A DNA stretch of 38,167 nucleotides, taken from contig NZ_JAAHHT010000013.1 in NCBI RefSeq assembly GCF_010672085.1, positions 48,288-86,454 on the forward strand, read 5' to 3'. The position numbers and the translations under genes are program-made. The notes beneath the pieces were generated by a model, which saw only the letters and a list, made by a program, of their open reading frames with translations, was not told the DNA's origin and did no database searches. Shown piece after piece: positions 24,868 to 34,050 of this stretch (within the stretch, counting starts at the first letter, position 1; each line of letters starts with the position of its first letter). This stretch comes from Okeania sp. SIO3I5. Lineage in GTDB: Bacteria; Cyanobacteriota; Cyanobacteriia; Cyanobacteriales; Microcoleaceae.

Positions 24868-27714
24868 ATGCGAATTCCCGTAGCGACTTATAGAATTCAA
24901 TTTAGTCCTAGTTTTGACTTTGAAGCAGGCAAAGTTATCGTTCCATACTTAGCTGAACTAGGAATTTCTGATATTTATGCCTCTCCCATATTCAAAGCAA
25001 AAACAGGCAGTACCCATGGATATGATGTAGTTAATCCTAATCAAGTTAATCCTGAATTAGGAAGTAAAGAAAAATTTGAAGAACTTGCTTTAGAAATCAA
25101 AAATTATGAAATAGGATGGCTACAGGATATTGTGCCAAATCACATGGCATTTAATAGCCAAAATCATATTCTTATTGATGTTTTAGAAAATGGTTCTGAA
25201 TCTCAATTCCGAGACTATTTTGATATTGACTGGAATCATCCTTATGAAGGTATTAGAGATAGAGTTTTAGCTCCTTTTTTAGGTAAATTTTATGGAGATT
25301 GTCTGGAAAGTGGAGAGTTACAACTACAGTATGCTCAACATGGATTAACTGTTAATTATTACGATCATCAGTTTCCCATCAAAATTGATTCTTATACTCA
25401 GGTTTTAACTTACGATATAGGCAGGTTAAAAAATAAATTAGGCAGAAATAATCCAGATTTTGTTAAGTTTCAGGGAGTTCTTTATAGTTTAAAATATATT
25501 CCTTCTGGCTCGGAAGGTAGAGAAAGATACGACCAAATTAGCTTCATTAAAGGGATGTTGTGGGAGTTATGGAATGAAAATTCAGAGATTAAAGAATTCA
25601 TTGAGGAAAATATCAATACTTTCAACGGAGTTCCAGGAAAACCAGAAAGTTTTGACTTGTTAGATAAATTATTATCCGATCAATATTTCCGCTTATCTTT
25701 CTGGAAGGTTGGTAATGAAGAATTAAATTATCGACGGTTTTTTACAGTCAACGATTTAATCTCAGTTAGAGTAGAAGACGATAAAGTTTTTTATACTAGC
25801 CATGCTCTAATTTTAGAAATGTTGAAAGAGCAAAATTTTACAGGTTTGAGAATAGATCATATTGATGGATTATACGACCCTGCTCAATACTTAAACAGAC
25901 TCAGACAAAAAGCAGATGCTCCATATATTGTTGTGGAAAAAATTCTCGAACCTGATGAAGATTTACCTGTTAATTGGCCGGTTCAAGGAACTACAGGTTA
26001 TGACTTTTTAAATTATGTAAATGGTTTATTGTGCGATAATTCCAACGAACAAGAATTTAATCAAATTTACTCTCGGTTTATTCGAGGTAGTTCTAATTAT
26101 GAACGCCTAGTCGATGAAAATCAAAGACTAATTATTAATAAGCATTTGGCTGGAGATATTGATAATTTAGCTCACTTACTGAAGGATATTTCTAGTAAAT
26201 ATAGATATGCTAGTGATTTTACGACTTTTGGTTTAAAAGCTGCTTTAGTAGAAGTTATGTCGGTATTTCCTGTGTACAGAACTTACATTAGTAAAGAAGG
26301 AGTAAGTAAAGCTGACCGAGAATGTATTCAAGGAGTAATTGCTACAACCAAAGAAAGAATACGCACTTTTATCGATGAACTTTTGAATGAATTAAATTTC
26401 ATTGAGAAGTTTCTCTTATTAGAATTTGATGAATATTTAAACCAGGAAGATAAGGATAAATGGCTACACTTTGTGATGCGTTTACAACAATTTACCGGAC
26501 CTTTAATGGCAAAGGGTGTAGAAGATACTGTTTTATATATTTATAATCGCCTTATTTCTCTGAACGAAGTTGGTTCAACTCCCAGTAAATTTGGAGTTTC
26601 AATTGATGAATTTCATGGATTTAATCAACATCGTATTGCTTATTGGCCTCATGCTATGAATGGAACTTCTACCCATGATACAAAACGTGGAGAAGATGTC
26701 AGAACTAGAATTAATGTACTTTCAGAAATTCCTGAAGAGTGGGAAAGTTATCTCAAAAAATGGCAGGAAATTAATGCTCCTCAAAAAGATTGTGTTGGAG
26801 GTTTAGATGTGCCTTCCCCTAATGATGAATACTTTTTATATCAAACTTTACTGGGAGCTTTTCCTTTTGATGAAACTGAATATCAAACTTTTGTCGAAAG
26901 GATTAAAGAATATATTATTAAAGCAATACGAGAGGCAAAAGTTAATACTGGTTGGTTGAGACCAGATTGTGGTTATGAAAATTCATTGCTGAAATTTGTA
27001 GAACATCTACTTAAAAATTCAGAAGAAAATGAATTTTTAGCAGCTTTCCGACCTTTGCAACGTAAGGTTCAAAATTATGGAATTTTGAATTCTTTATCTC
27101 AAACTTTTCTGAAGATTACTTCTCCTGGAGTTCCTGATATTTATCAAGGTACAGAATTATGGAATTTGAGTCTTGTCGATCCTGATAACCGTCGCCCTGT
27201 TGATTTTGAAAAAAGGGTAGAATTTATCCAGGAAATTAAGACAAAAATTGAATCAAATATTTTGGGATTAATTGAGGAACTTTTAGAAACTCCAGAGACT
27301 GGTAAGATTAAAATGTTTTTAACTTATCAAACTTTACAGGCACGTCGAGAGTATGTGGAATTATTTCAACGTGGAGATTACCAAAAGTTAATTGTTATGG
27401 GGAGTTTGAAAGATCATATAGTTGCTTTCTCCAGAAAATGGGGAGATAGTACGGCTATTATTATTGCTCCTAGGTTATTAACTAAATTGGTGCAAGAAGG
27501 AGAATATCCTTTAGGAGAACAAGTGTGGCATGAAACTAGAATTGGTTTACCTTCCGGTTCTTCTTTAGTGTGGAAAAATGTGATTACTCAACAAGAGTTA
27601 CAAAGTGAACAAGAGGATACTTTGTGGATTAGAGATGTGCTAAGTCATTTTCCTGTGGCATTATTAATTAATGAGGGTGGGGAAACAAGTAATGATTCTG
27701 ATTTTGATAATTAA
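24868..27714 (+). CDS. treY: Malto-oligosyltrehalose synthase
   Basis: A 948-residue protein, in the family's range. The N-terminus MRIPVATYRIQFSPSFDFE matches the family start. Key motifs are YLAELGISDIYASPIF, STHGYDVVNPNQVNPELG and VPNHMAFNSQNH. Nucleophile Asp lies in LRIDHIDGL (about residue 330), Glu in YIVVEKIL (about 356) and Asp in GTSTHDTKRGEDVR (about 600). DIYQGTELWNLSLVDPDNRRPVDF near 755 is also characteristic. It isomerises the reducing-end alpha-1,4 bond of malto-oligosaccharides to alpha-1,1, producing the TreZ substrate. There is no clear ribosome binding site before the ATG. Trehalose in cyanobacteria mainly serves against salt and drying stress. Confidence 0.95.
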   Translation: MRIPVATYRIQFSPSFDFEAGKVIVPYLAELGISDIYASPIFKAKTGSTHGYDVVNPNQVNPELGSKEKFEELALEIKNYEIGWLQDIVPNHMAFNSQNHILIDVLENGSESQFRDYFDIDWNHPYEGIRDRVLAPFLGKFYGDCLESGELQLQYAQHGLTVNYYDHQFPIKIDSYTQVLTYDIGRLKNKLGRNNPDFVKFQGVLYSLKYIPSGSEGRERYDQISFIKGMLWELWNENSEIKEFIEENINTFNGVPGKPESFDLLDKLLSDQYFRLSFWKVGNEELNYRRFFTVNDLISVRVEDDKVFYTSHALILEMLKEQNFTGLRIDHIDGLYDPAQYLNRLRQKADAPYIVVEKILEPDEDLPVNWPVQGTTGYDFLNYVNGLLCDNSNEQEFNQIYSRFIRGSSNYERLVDENQRLIINKHLAGDIDNLAHLLKDISSKYRYASDFTTFGLKAALVEVMSVFPVYRTYISKEGVSKADRECIQGVIATTKERIRTFIDELLNELNFIEKFLLLEFDEYLNQEDKDKWLHFVMRLQQFTGPLMAKGVEDTVLYIYNRLISLNEVGSTPSKFGVSIDEFHGFNQHRIAYWPHAMNGTSTHDTKRGEDVRTRINVLSEIPEEWESYLKKWQEINAPQKDCVGGLDVPSPNDEYFLYQTLLGAFPFDETEYQTFVERIKEYIIKAIREAKVNTGWLRPDCGYENSLLKFVEHLLKNSEENEFLAAFRPLQRKVQNYGILNSLSQTFLKITSPGVPDIYQGTELWNLSLVDPDNRRPVDFEKRVEFIQEIKTKIESNILGLIEELLETPETGKIKMFLTYQTLQARREYVELFQRGDYQKLIVMGSLKDHIVAFSRKWGDSTAIIIAPRLLTKLVQEGEYPLGEQVWHETRIGLPSGSSLVWKNVITQQELQSEQEDTLWIRDVLSHFPVALLINEGGETSNDSDFDN

Positions 27715-27767
27715 CTATCTATAGGTCTGTGAGTTTAAAAGTAAGTTGAAACCTACTGCTAAAAATT

Positions 27768-29715
27768 TTATTGGTAAAAATTAGGATTACCATACGGAGC
27801 TAGAGATTTTTGTCGATTTCTCTTGTGCTGAAAGTTTCCACAAACAGAATGATTGTCTGGCGGAAAAACAACTTTCTCAATATCTCTGAAATTCCTGATT
27901 ATTTGCTCAAAAGTTTCAAGGGGAAAATTGGAATTACCATACTGAGCTAGAGATTTTTGTCGGTTTCTCTTGTGCTGAAAGTTTCCACAAACAGAATGAT
28001 TGTCTGGCGGAAAAACAACTTTCTCAATATCTCTGAAATTCCTGATTATTTGCTCAAAAGTTTCAAGGGGAAAATTGGAATTACCATGCGGAGCTAGAGA
28101 TTTTTGTCGATTCCTCTTATGCTGAAAATTTCTACAAGCAGAATAATTGTCTCGTGGAAAAAAAACTTTCTCAATATCTGGGAAATTCCTGATTATTTGC
28201 TCAAAATTTTCTCGGTAAAAATTAGAATTACCATAGGGAACTAGAGATTTTTGTCGATTCCTCTTGTGCTGAAAATTTCCACAATGCAGAATAATTGTGT
28301 GATGGAAAAAAACTTTCTCAATATCTCTGAAATTCCTGATTATTTGCTCAAAATTTTCTCGGTAAAAATTGAGATTACCATAAGGAGCTAGAGATTTTTG
28401 TCAATAGTTTATCGGTAAAAATCTAGAGATTTTTGTCGATTATTCTTGTGCTGAAAATTTTCACAGACAACATGATTGTGTGGTAAAAAACAACTTTCTC
28501 AGTATCTGGGAAATTCCTGATTATTTGCTCAAAATTTTCTCGGTAAAAATTAGGATTACCATAGGGAACTAGAGATTTTTGTCGATTCCTTTTGTGCTGA
28601 AAATTTTCACAGACAGAATGATTGTGTGGTAAAAAACAACTTTCTCAGTATCTGGGAAATGTCCTGATTATTTGCTCAAAAGTTTCTCGGTAAAAATTAG
28701 GATTACCATAGGGAACTAGAGATTTTTGTCGATTTCTCTTGTGCTGAAAATTTCCACAATGCAGAATAATTGTGTGATGGAAAAAAACTTTTTCAAGTTC
28801 TGGGAAGTTCGTGATTATTTGCTCAAAATTTTCTCGGTAAAAATTAGGATTACCATAGGGAACTAGAGATTTTTGTCGATTTCTCTTGTGCTGAAAATTT
28901 CCACAAGTAGAATAATTGTGTCGTGGAAAAGCAACTTTATCAATTCCTCTTGTGCTGAAAATTTCCACAATGCAGAATAATTGTGTGGTGGAAAAAAACT
29001 TTCTCAATATCTCTGAAATTCCTGATTATTTGCTCAAAATTTTCTCGGTAAAAATTAGGATTACCATACTGAGCTAGAGATTTTTGTCGATTTCTCTTGT
29101 GCTGAAAATTTCCATAAGCAAAATAATTGTGTGTTGGAAAAGCAACTTTCCCAATATCTTGAAAATTCCTGATTATTTGCTCAAAATTTTCTCGGTAAAA
29201 ATTAGGATTACCATACTGAGCTAGAGATTTTTGTCGATTTCTCTTGTGCTGAAAATTTCCATAAGCAAAATAATTGTGTGTTGGAAAAGCAACTTTCCCA
29301 ATATCTTGAAAATTCCTGATTATTTGCTCAAAATTTTCAAGGGGAAAGTTGGAATTACCATATTGAACTAGAGATTTTTGTCGATTCCTCTTATGCTGAA
29401 AATTTCTACAAGCAGAATAATTGTCTCGTGGAAAAAAAACTTTCTCAATATCTCTGAAATTCCTGATTATTTGTTCAAAATTTTCTAGGTAAAATTATAA
29501 TTCCCATAGGGAGCTAGAAATTTTTGTCTATTCCTCTTGTGCTGAAAATTTCCATAAGCAAAATAATTGTGTCGTGGAAAAACAACTTTCTCAAACTCTC
29601 TGAAATTCCTGATTATTTGCTCAAAATTTTCTCGGTAAAAATTAGGATGACCATACTAAGCTAGAGATTTTTGTCGATTCCTCTTGTGCTGAAAATTTCC
29701 ACAAACAGACAAAAA
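27768..29715 (-). repeat. Tandem array of about 13 copies of a 147-bp (49-codon) repeat
   Basis: The landmark TAGAGATTTTTGTC occurs at 27801, 27948, 28095, 28242, 28389, 28424, 28570, 28717, 28864, 29075, 29222, 29369 and 29662 (TAGAAATTTTTGTC at 29515). Spacing is 146-147 bp except for one 35-bp fragment and one 64-bp partial duplication. On the minus strand each unit reads like protein: NFQHKRNRQKSL, (V/A)PYGNPNFYREN, FEQIIRNFRDIEKV, then FP..N.S.CG. One unbroken frame runs from about 28408 to a TAA at 27768-27770 with no ATG, GTG or TTG in it. Elsewhere stops and shifts break the frame. It may be a decayed repeat-protein gene or a non-coding array. Confidence 0.9.
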
Positions 29716-29790
29716 TAGTTGTTTCCAAAAATCTTGCTGTCTCAACTTTTTTTTAGTAGGCAGAGAATTAGTAGATTTGGGAAATAACAT
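29656..29790 (-). pseudogene. Start of the 49-residue-repeat gene, nonsense-truncated
   Basis: ATG 29790-29788 opens a 44-codon frame beginning MLFPKSTNSLPTKKKLRQQD and running into the first repeat unit (GNFQHKRNRQKSLA). A TAG follows where other units have CAG (GCTTAG against GCTCAG), a single C-to-T change. This supports the array once being a translated gene on the minus strand. The sequence upstream of this start (29735-29830) is duplicated at about 29910-30025. No good ribosome binding site is visible. Confidence 0.5.
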
Positions 29791-30025
29791 AAGTAGGAGA
29801 TATTTCAATTTGGCAATAGGGGGAAATTCAACAAGAATAGCAGATTTTTCTCTATCTATTCCTTATTTTATATCACCCATATTTTGACTTTTAATATTCT
29901 CAAGAATACCTGCTTCCCCAAATATTGCTTGATCAACTTTTTTTAGTAGGCGGATAATTGTTCAATTCAGGAAATACATAAGTAGGATATATTTCGATTT
30001 GGCAATAAGGAGAAATTAAAGAAAG
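29735..30025. repeat. Duplicated leader of the 147-bp array
   Basis: 29735-29830 and about 29910-30025 share CAACTTTTTTTAGTAGGC, GGAAATA.CATAAGTAGGA and TATTTC.ATTTGGCAATA. The duplication lies at the putative 5' side of the minus-strand repeat gene. 30030-30178 holds no further feature apart from TACTCCCTACTCCC-type repeats. Confidence 0.7.
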
Positions 30026-30178
30026 ATAGCAGATTTTTCCCTATTCCTAATTCTTTCAACTTCTATAATACCTGCACTTTTTTTTTCCTTAGTCTTGTTA
30101 CAACTAGAAAGTAAAAAACCTACACTTGTAAGCAGCTACTTCCCCTCCCTACTCCCTACTCCCTACTCCCTCAATTAA

Positions 30179-31834
30179 TTAATCAAAAATATCAAAAAAT
30201 ATCCCTAAAATTCTATTAATTGGACTGAAAGGAGCTAGAACACCTCCTACATTATCAGTAAAAGTTGTCCTACCAGAACGACCAACTACAATTACATCAT
30301 TATTTAGCAAAGTTGGATTAGTTTCTTCATTAACTTTTGCCGAAAAATCTATCTCTACCTTTCGCCTAGTAACTGTACCATTAGGATTAAGACGAATAAG
30401 TTCTATTTCCTTTGTTTCTGCCCTTCTTGGATTAAAACCTCCTGCTGCTAATAAAGCTTGATTAAGTGTACTATTAGGACTTACAAAAATTGTTCCAGGT
30501 TTAACTACCTCCCCAATAACATTAATCTTGAAATTACCTGGAGAAAAACTTGAAGCATTAACTTCAGCTAACTCATCTAAATTAACCTCATCTGCAACTG
30601 GCACATAAATCGTATCTCCAGATTCTAAAACTATATCTTGGCTTAAATCCCCAGTTTGAAGAAGTTGCCAAAGATTTACTTTAATAACTTGCTCAGTACC
30701 AGCACGAGTTAACCGACGCACCCTAATTTCCCGAATATCCGCCGCCGAAGTAATACCCCCTGCCATCTTAATAGCCTTAGTGACAGTATGTAACCTAGTA
30801 TTCTCAGGCGGTAAAATATTACCATCTGCCTCACTAGAATCTAAATTTTCTCCCGTAGGCAAAACTTGACTTTGGTCAATATCTGTTTCTAATATATATG
30901 GACCAGGACGTGCAACTTCTCCAACCACTGCAATATTAAGAGGTTGAGTATTAGTACCAGCAAAATTGGCACTTGCTAGTTGATTTGACTCTACTGGATT
31001 AATTTCTGTAATACTAGGAACAAATAAAGTATCCCCATCCCGCAGAGAAATATCTTGGACTAAGTTGCCACTTTGTAAAAGTTCCCATAAATTGATGTTG
31101 ATTATCTGTTCTGGGACATTGAGTTGGAGGCGACGAATTTTGATTTGTCTGATGTCTGCTGAAGTTGTTATTCCACCCGCCACCTGTAATGCTTTAGTAA
31201 CTGTAGGTAGTTGGGTGCTACTTTCACTATTACCCCCTTGACTAACTATCGGAGAAATTGTGTACGAACCAGGATGTTGAACTTCTCCAGCGATCGCTAC
31301 TTTTAATGGACGTGCTGCTAATAGATTGAGATTAACTATAGGTATTTGTAGATACTCACCGTATTTTTCTTGAATTAAATTTTTGGCTAACTCTAAAGTC
31401 ATTCCCTGAACAGAGACATTACCTATTAATGGAAGATTGAGAGTCCCATCAATTTGTACTTGATGTTGTCCATTTTTTCCACTATATTCTGGTACATTGA
31501 AGATGTCTATTTGAAGGCGATCGCCTGCGCCTAGTGTGTATCCTTTTGAATCTGGCAAAGGTGTTTCTGGTTCAGGAATCAATATTGGTTCTGGAGGTGG
31601 AGGTAGGAGAGGTGTTTGTGGTTCTTTACCTTTAGGCCAAGGTTCTGTTAGTTTTGGTAAGGTTAAGTTCTCTAATGTTGTTTGGCTTTTCTGAGAGAGA
31701 GTTTGAGCTTTTACAGCAGAAGAGACTTCCCAGCAAATGTATAGTACAACCATTGTTCCACAATTTAAAATTTGGAATAAAGACGATTTTTTGCTGAGGA
31801 TATCTTCTTTATTTTTGGATTTATACTGCTTCAT
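30179..31834 (-). CDS. Polysaccharide export protein with SLBB repeats (Wza-like)
   Basis: A 551-residue protein. An N-terminal hydrophobic segment (TMVVLYICWEVSSAVKA) acts as a signal sequence, and a Pro-rich stretch (LLPPPPEPILIPEPETPLP) follows. The polysaccharide-export domain (YTLGAGDRLQIDIFNVPEYS, GTLNLPLIGNVSVQGMTLEL) spans about residues 97-175. Three SLBB domains follow, marked by VAIAGEVQHPGSYT, IAVVGEVARPGPYIL and INVIGEVVKPGTIFV. The repeated segment LWELLQSGNLVQDISLRDGDTL / LWQLLQTGDLSQDIVLESGDT belongs to these domains. It likely forms an outer-membrane or periplasmic conduit for exopolysaccharide or sheath material. The 22-bp gap from cysC on the same strand suggests co-transcription. 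Confidence 0.9.
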   Translation of the reverse strand: MKQYKSKNKEDILSKKSSLFQILNCGTMVVLYICWEVSSAVKAQTLSQKSQTTLENLTLPKLTEPWPKGKEPQTPLLPPPPEPILIPEPETPLPDSKGYTLGAGDRLQIDIFNVPEYSGKNGQHQVQIDGTLNLPLIGNVSVQGMTLELAKNLIQEKYGEYLQIPIVNLNLLAARPLKVAIAGEVQHPGSYTISPIVSQGGNSESSTQLPTVTKALQVAGGITTSADIRQIKIRRLQLNVPEQIININLWELLQSGNLVQDISLRDGDTLFVPSITEINPVESNQLASANFAGTNTQPLNIAVVGEVARPGPYILETDIDQSQVLPTGENLDSSEADGNILPPENTRLHTVTKAIKMAGGITSAADIREIRVRRLTRAGTEQVIKVNLWQLLQTGDLSQDIVLESGDTIYVPVADEVNLDELAEVNASSFSPGNFKINVIGEVVKPGTIFVSPNSTLNQALLAAGGFNPRRAETKEIELIRLNPNGTVTRRKVEIDFSAKVNEETNPTLLNNDVIVVGRSGRTTFTDNVGGVLAPFSPINRILGIFFDIFD

Positions 31835-31856
31835 TGCTCAATCTCCCCTATTTTTT

Positions 31857-32384
31857 TTAAACCAAATAACCTAACTTTTCTAGACTACTAATTATATGAG
31901 TTACGCTTTCGTCTAAAGTTTCTTTATCTGTATAGCAAGTAATTTCGGGATTTTCTGGTGCTTCATAAGGATCGTCAATACCAGTAAAATTTTTAATTTC
32001 TCCAGCTCTAGCTTTAGCATATAACCCTTTAACGTCACGTTGTTCACATACTTCTAAAGGTGCATTTATATAAACTTCTATAAAATTTCCATCCATTTCT
32101 CTAATTTCATTTCGTATTCCTTTGTAAGGACTAATTGCTGCAGTAATAGCTACCGCTCCATTCCTACTTAGGAGATGAGCGACAAAACCAATTCGCCGGA
32201 CATTTATATCTCGGTCTTCTTTACTAAAAGTCAACCCTTTTGATAAATTTTCTCTGACTATATCTCCATCTAATATTTCTACTTTCTTACCTCTTTCTTT
32301 TAATTTTTCTGCCACAACTTTGCTGATAGTTGTTTTACCAGCTCCACTTAATCCTGTAAACCAGAGAATAAATCCTTTTTCCAT
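31857..32384 (-). CDS. cysC: Adenylylsulfate kinase
   Basis: A 175-residue single-domain enzyme of normal length. The Walker A motif is GLSGAGKTT at 11-19, followed by [20 protein letters not shown] and [20 protein letters not shown]. The lid region [20 protein letters not shown] and [11 protein letters not shown] are family signatures. It phosphorylates APS to PAPS, the sulfate donor. It lies directly upstream of the exporter gene, which fits production of sulfated extracellular polysaccharide rather than only sulfur assimilation; that link is inferred from position. Start ATG 32384. Confidence 0.95.
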   Translation of the reverse strand: MEKGFILWFTGLSGAGKTTISKVVAEKLKERGKKVEILDGDIVRENLSKGLTFSKEDRDINVRRIGFVAHLLSRNGAVAITAAISPYKGIRNEIREMDGNFIEVYINAPLEVCEQRDVKGLYAKARAGEIKNFTGIDDPYEAPENPEITCYTDKETLDESVTHIISSLEKLGYLV

Positions 32385-33267
32385 TTGAATTGAATTTTTG
32401 TAAGTTTTTACTAAAGTTATATTTTACCTGTATTTGTGAATTAACAATTAATGTATATTGTCAAACATTTAACCACTTCAAAGCTATGAACTTTAAATCT
32501 CTATAGAATCATCAGTTAAAGTCAGAGCTGTTCACCTAGTCTAACTTAATTTTTTGCCATAGAACAGTGATATTTTCGGCCATTCAGGTATTAGAGCTGA
32601 TTTATAAAGTCAATATTAAGGCGCTGAATCACTTCCTATACTTAGGTTTTAGGAGTTATCGTCAAGTAGCCCGCTAATTGCTCAAAGCTAGGTAATATAG
32701 GACTTTTAGCGAAGTTGACAAATCAGCTCTTCATACTCTTATTTACTATTAGAAATCTCCAATAATCAAAAAAATTAAATTCATTATTTTACCAAAAAAA
32801 TAGGATATACGTCTCCCCTTTTAAGGGGATGAAAAAGCGGTAGTTTGCGGAGCAGTCCGTAGGATGGGATGGATAGGTTACCGGCGCCATATCCAATCGA
32901 CCAAGAAAAAATCAATTTCCGTATTTCAATCCCAATGGTGAGCGCCAGAGGTACTGATAACTGATAACTGATAACTGATAACTGAAATAACCTACTCCCT
33001 CTTTTCTGGATATTTCTATTCATTAGTGAGGGTAAAAACACCCGGATAATTATGGGAATAAAATTTTAATTTTACTTGCTAATTATAGAATCTGTAGGCA
33101 AATTTCAAGTTCTAACTTTATATCTGATTCGGCAGTAAATCCTCTTTAATATATTTGTACACTACATCCTTTCCTATATATTGAACTGACAAATTATTTC
33201 CTAACTATCCTGATTTTTCCCTCAAAGTCCGTATCAGAGAATAGACACTCTCACACGGATAAAACCT
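32385..33267. other. Intergenic region upstream of patX
   Basis: 32385-32750 is AT-rich with no feature recognised. 32745-32790 carries an ATCTCCAATAATCAAAAA repeat (complement of the GGAGATGTCT family). 32791-32993 is a composite dispersed repeat. 33050-33267 is the probable patX promoter region and ends in CTCACACGGATAAAACCT before the ATG; no clear NtcA-type GTA-N8-TAC site was found. Confidence 0.7.
32791..32993 (+). repeat. Composite dispersed repeat, copy 4, with extra hairpin module
   Basis: Begins ACCAAAAAAATAGG, has the CCCCTTTTAAGGGG palindrome, then the AAGCGGTAGTTTGCGGAGCA module shared with 23607-23693, then CGTATTTCAATCCCAATGG, and ends in four ACTGATA heptamers plus CTGAAATAACC. 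It shows that the modules recombine as separate blocks. Confidence 0.85.
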
Positions 33268-33525
33268 ATGCGCAATTATACACCAATCATTTTCTCTTTT
33301 TTATTATTACTTGGTAATGCTTCTAGTAGCCAAGCTCTAATTAGTGGAAATGAAGTTGAATTATCTGCAACATTTTTCAGAGGTAATACTAAGAACGATC
33401 ATGGAGATGTAAAGTCTCCTCCTCAAAGAGGAAGTATCCGAAAAGGATATAAATTTGTCAACACAATTTCTACTTCTGGATTAGACGATCAGGATATTTT
33501 TCCTCATCGTGGTAGTGGACGCTAA
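33268..33525 (+). CDS. patX: PatX-like secreted peptide precursor ending in HRGSGR
   Basis: An 85-residue protein. The signal peptide is MRNYTPIIFSFLLLLGNASS followed by SQA, with likely cleavage after Ala23. The remainder is short and polar, with the exact C-terminus PHRGSGR (codons at 33505-33522). RGSGR is the pentapeptide carried by PatS and PatX that binds and inhibits HetR. PatX proteins pair a signal peptide with a terminal (H)RGSGR and occur in most HetR-encoding filamentous cyanobacteria, including those without heterocysts. hetR lies 2.5 kb downstream on the same strand. The export-and-processing route is inferred from the family. An internal RGSIR at residues 54-58 resembles a degenerate copy. 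There is no strong ribosome binding site. Confidence 0.88.
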   Translation: MRNYTPIIFSFLLLLGNASSSQALISGNEVELSATFFRGNTKNDHGDVKSPPQRGSIRKGYKFVNTISTSGLDDQDIFPHRGSGR

Positions 33526-34050
33526 AACTGTTTCCTACTTTTTAAGTTTCGGAACAAACATTAAACCTCTTCCAAATGTCAAAGTTGGTTGAGTCTTTAG
33601 ATTTACAATGTTTGCTCTATTGTATAGATCGAAAATTGTGAAAAATTATCTTTTTAAATTACATAAGATAGTAACCATTTATCCTTCTGGCACAAGTAGG
33701 ATGAATGGTACTTTAGTATGTGACTGAAAAATTAGGTTAAAAGCCTCTCCCCTTATCGGGTGAGTTTGTGTTATTATTATATTTATTAGAATGTCCTGAT
33801 TTTTGGTAAACCCTCAAACTGCGAAAGTTAGTATAATAAACGTTGTACATAAATATAGTCTTATGTAGTCAAATAATGTCAAATATCTTGGTTGATTTGT
33901 ACAAGCATAGCTACTAAGTATTTGACAAAATGTAATAACTCTCGACCTAATGTTTAATGGTACAATGAAATTGGCTCAGAATTGCTGACTCAATAATTAT
34001 AAAAATTCTGAACTCAAGAGAGCCTAATCGTAATTTTACCCCTTTGATTT
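33526..34050. other. Spacer between patX and the inserted tnpB
   Basis: Contains a degraded copy of the first module of the composite repeat near 33735 (AGGTTAAAAGCCTCTCCCCTT). A GTCAAATAATGTCAAATATC sequence near 33870, with GTCATATTTGAC past the far side of the element near 35387, may mark the element's ends. No gene seen. Confidence 0.6.

Noticed and set aside
28645-29007. 120-codon frame on the minus strand as an independent gene
   Set aside because: It is just the stretch of the 147-bp array that has an internal start; it is one part of a broken repeat series, not a bounded gene.
27768-29715. CRISPR-like array
   Set aside because: Units are 147 bp with variation spread along the whole unit; there are no short identical repeats separated by unique spacers, and no cas genes.
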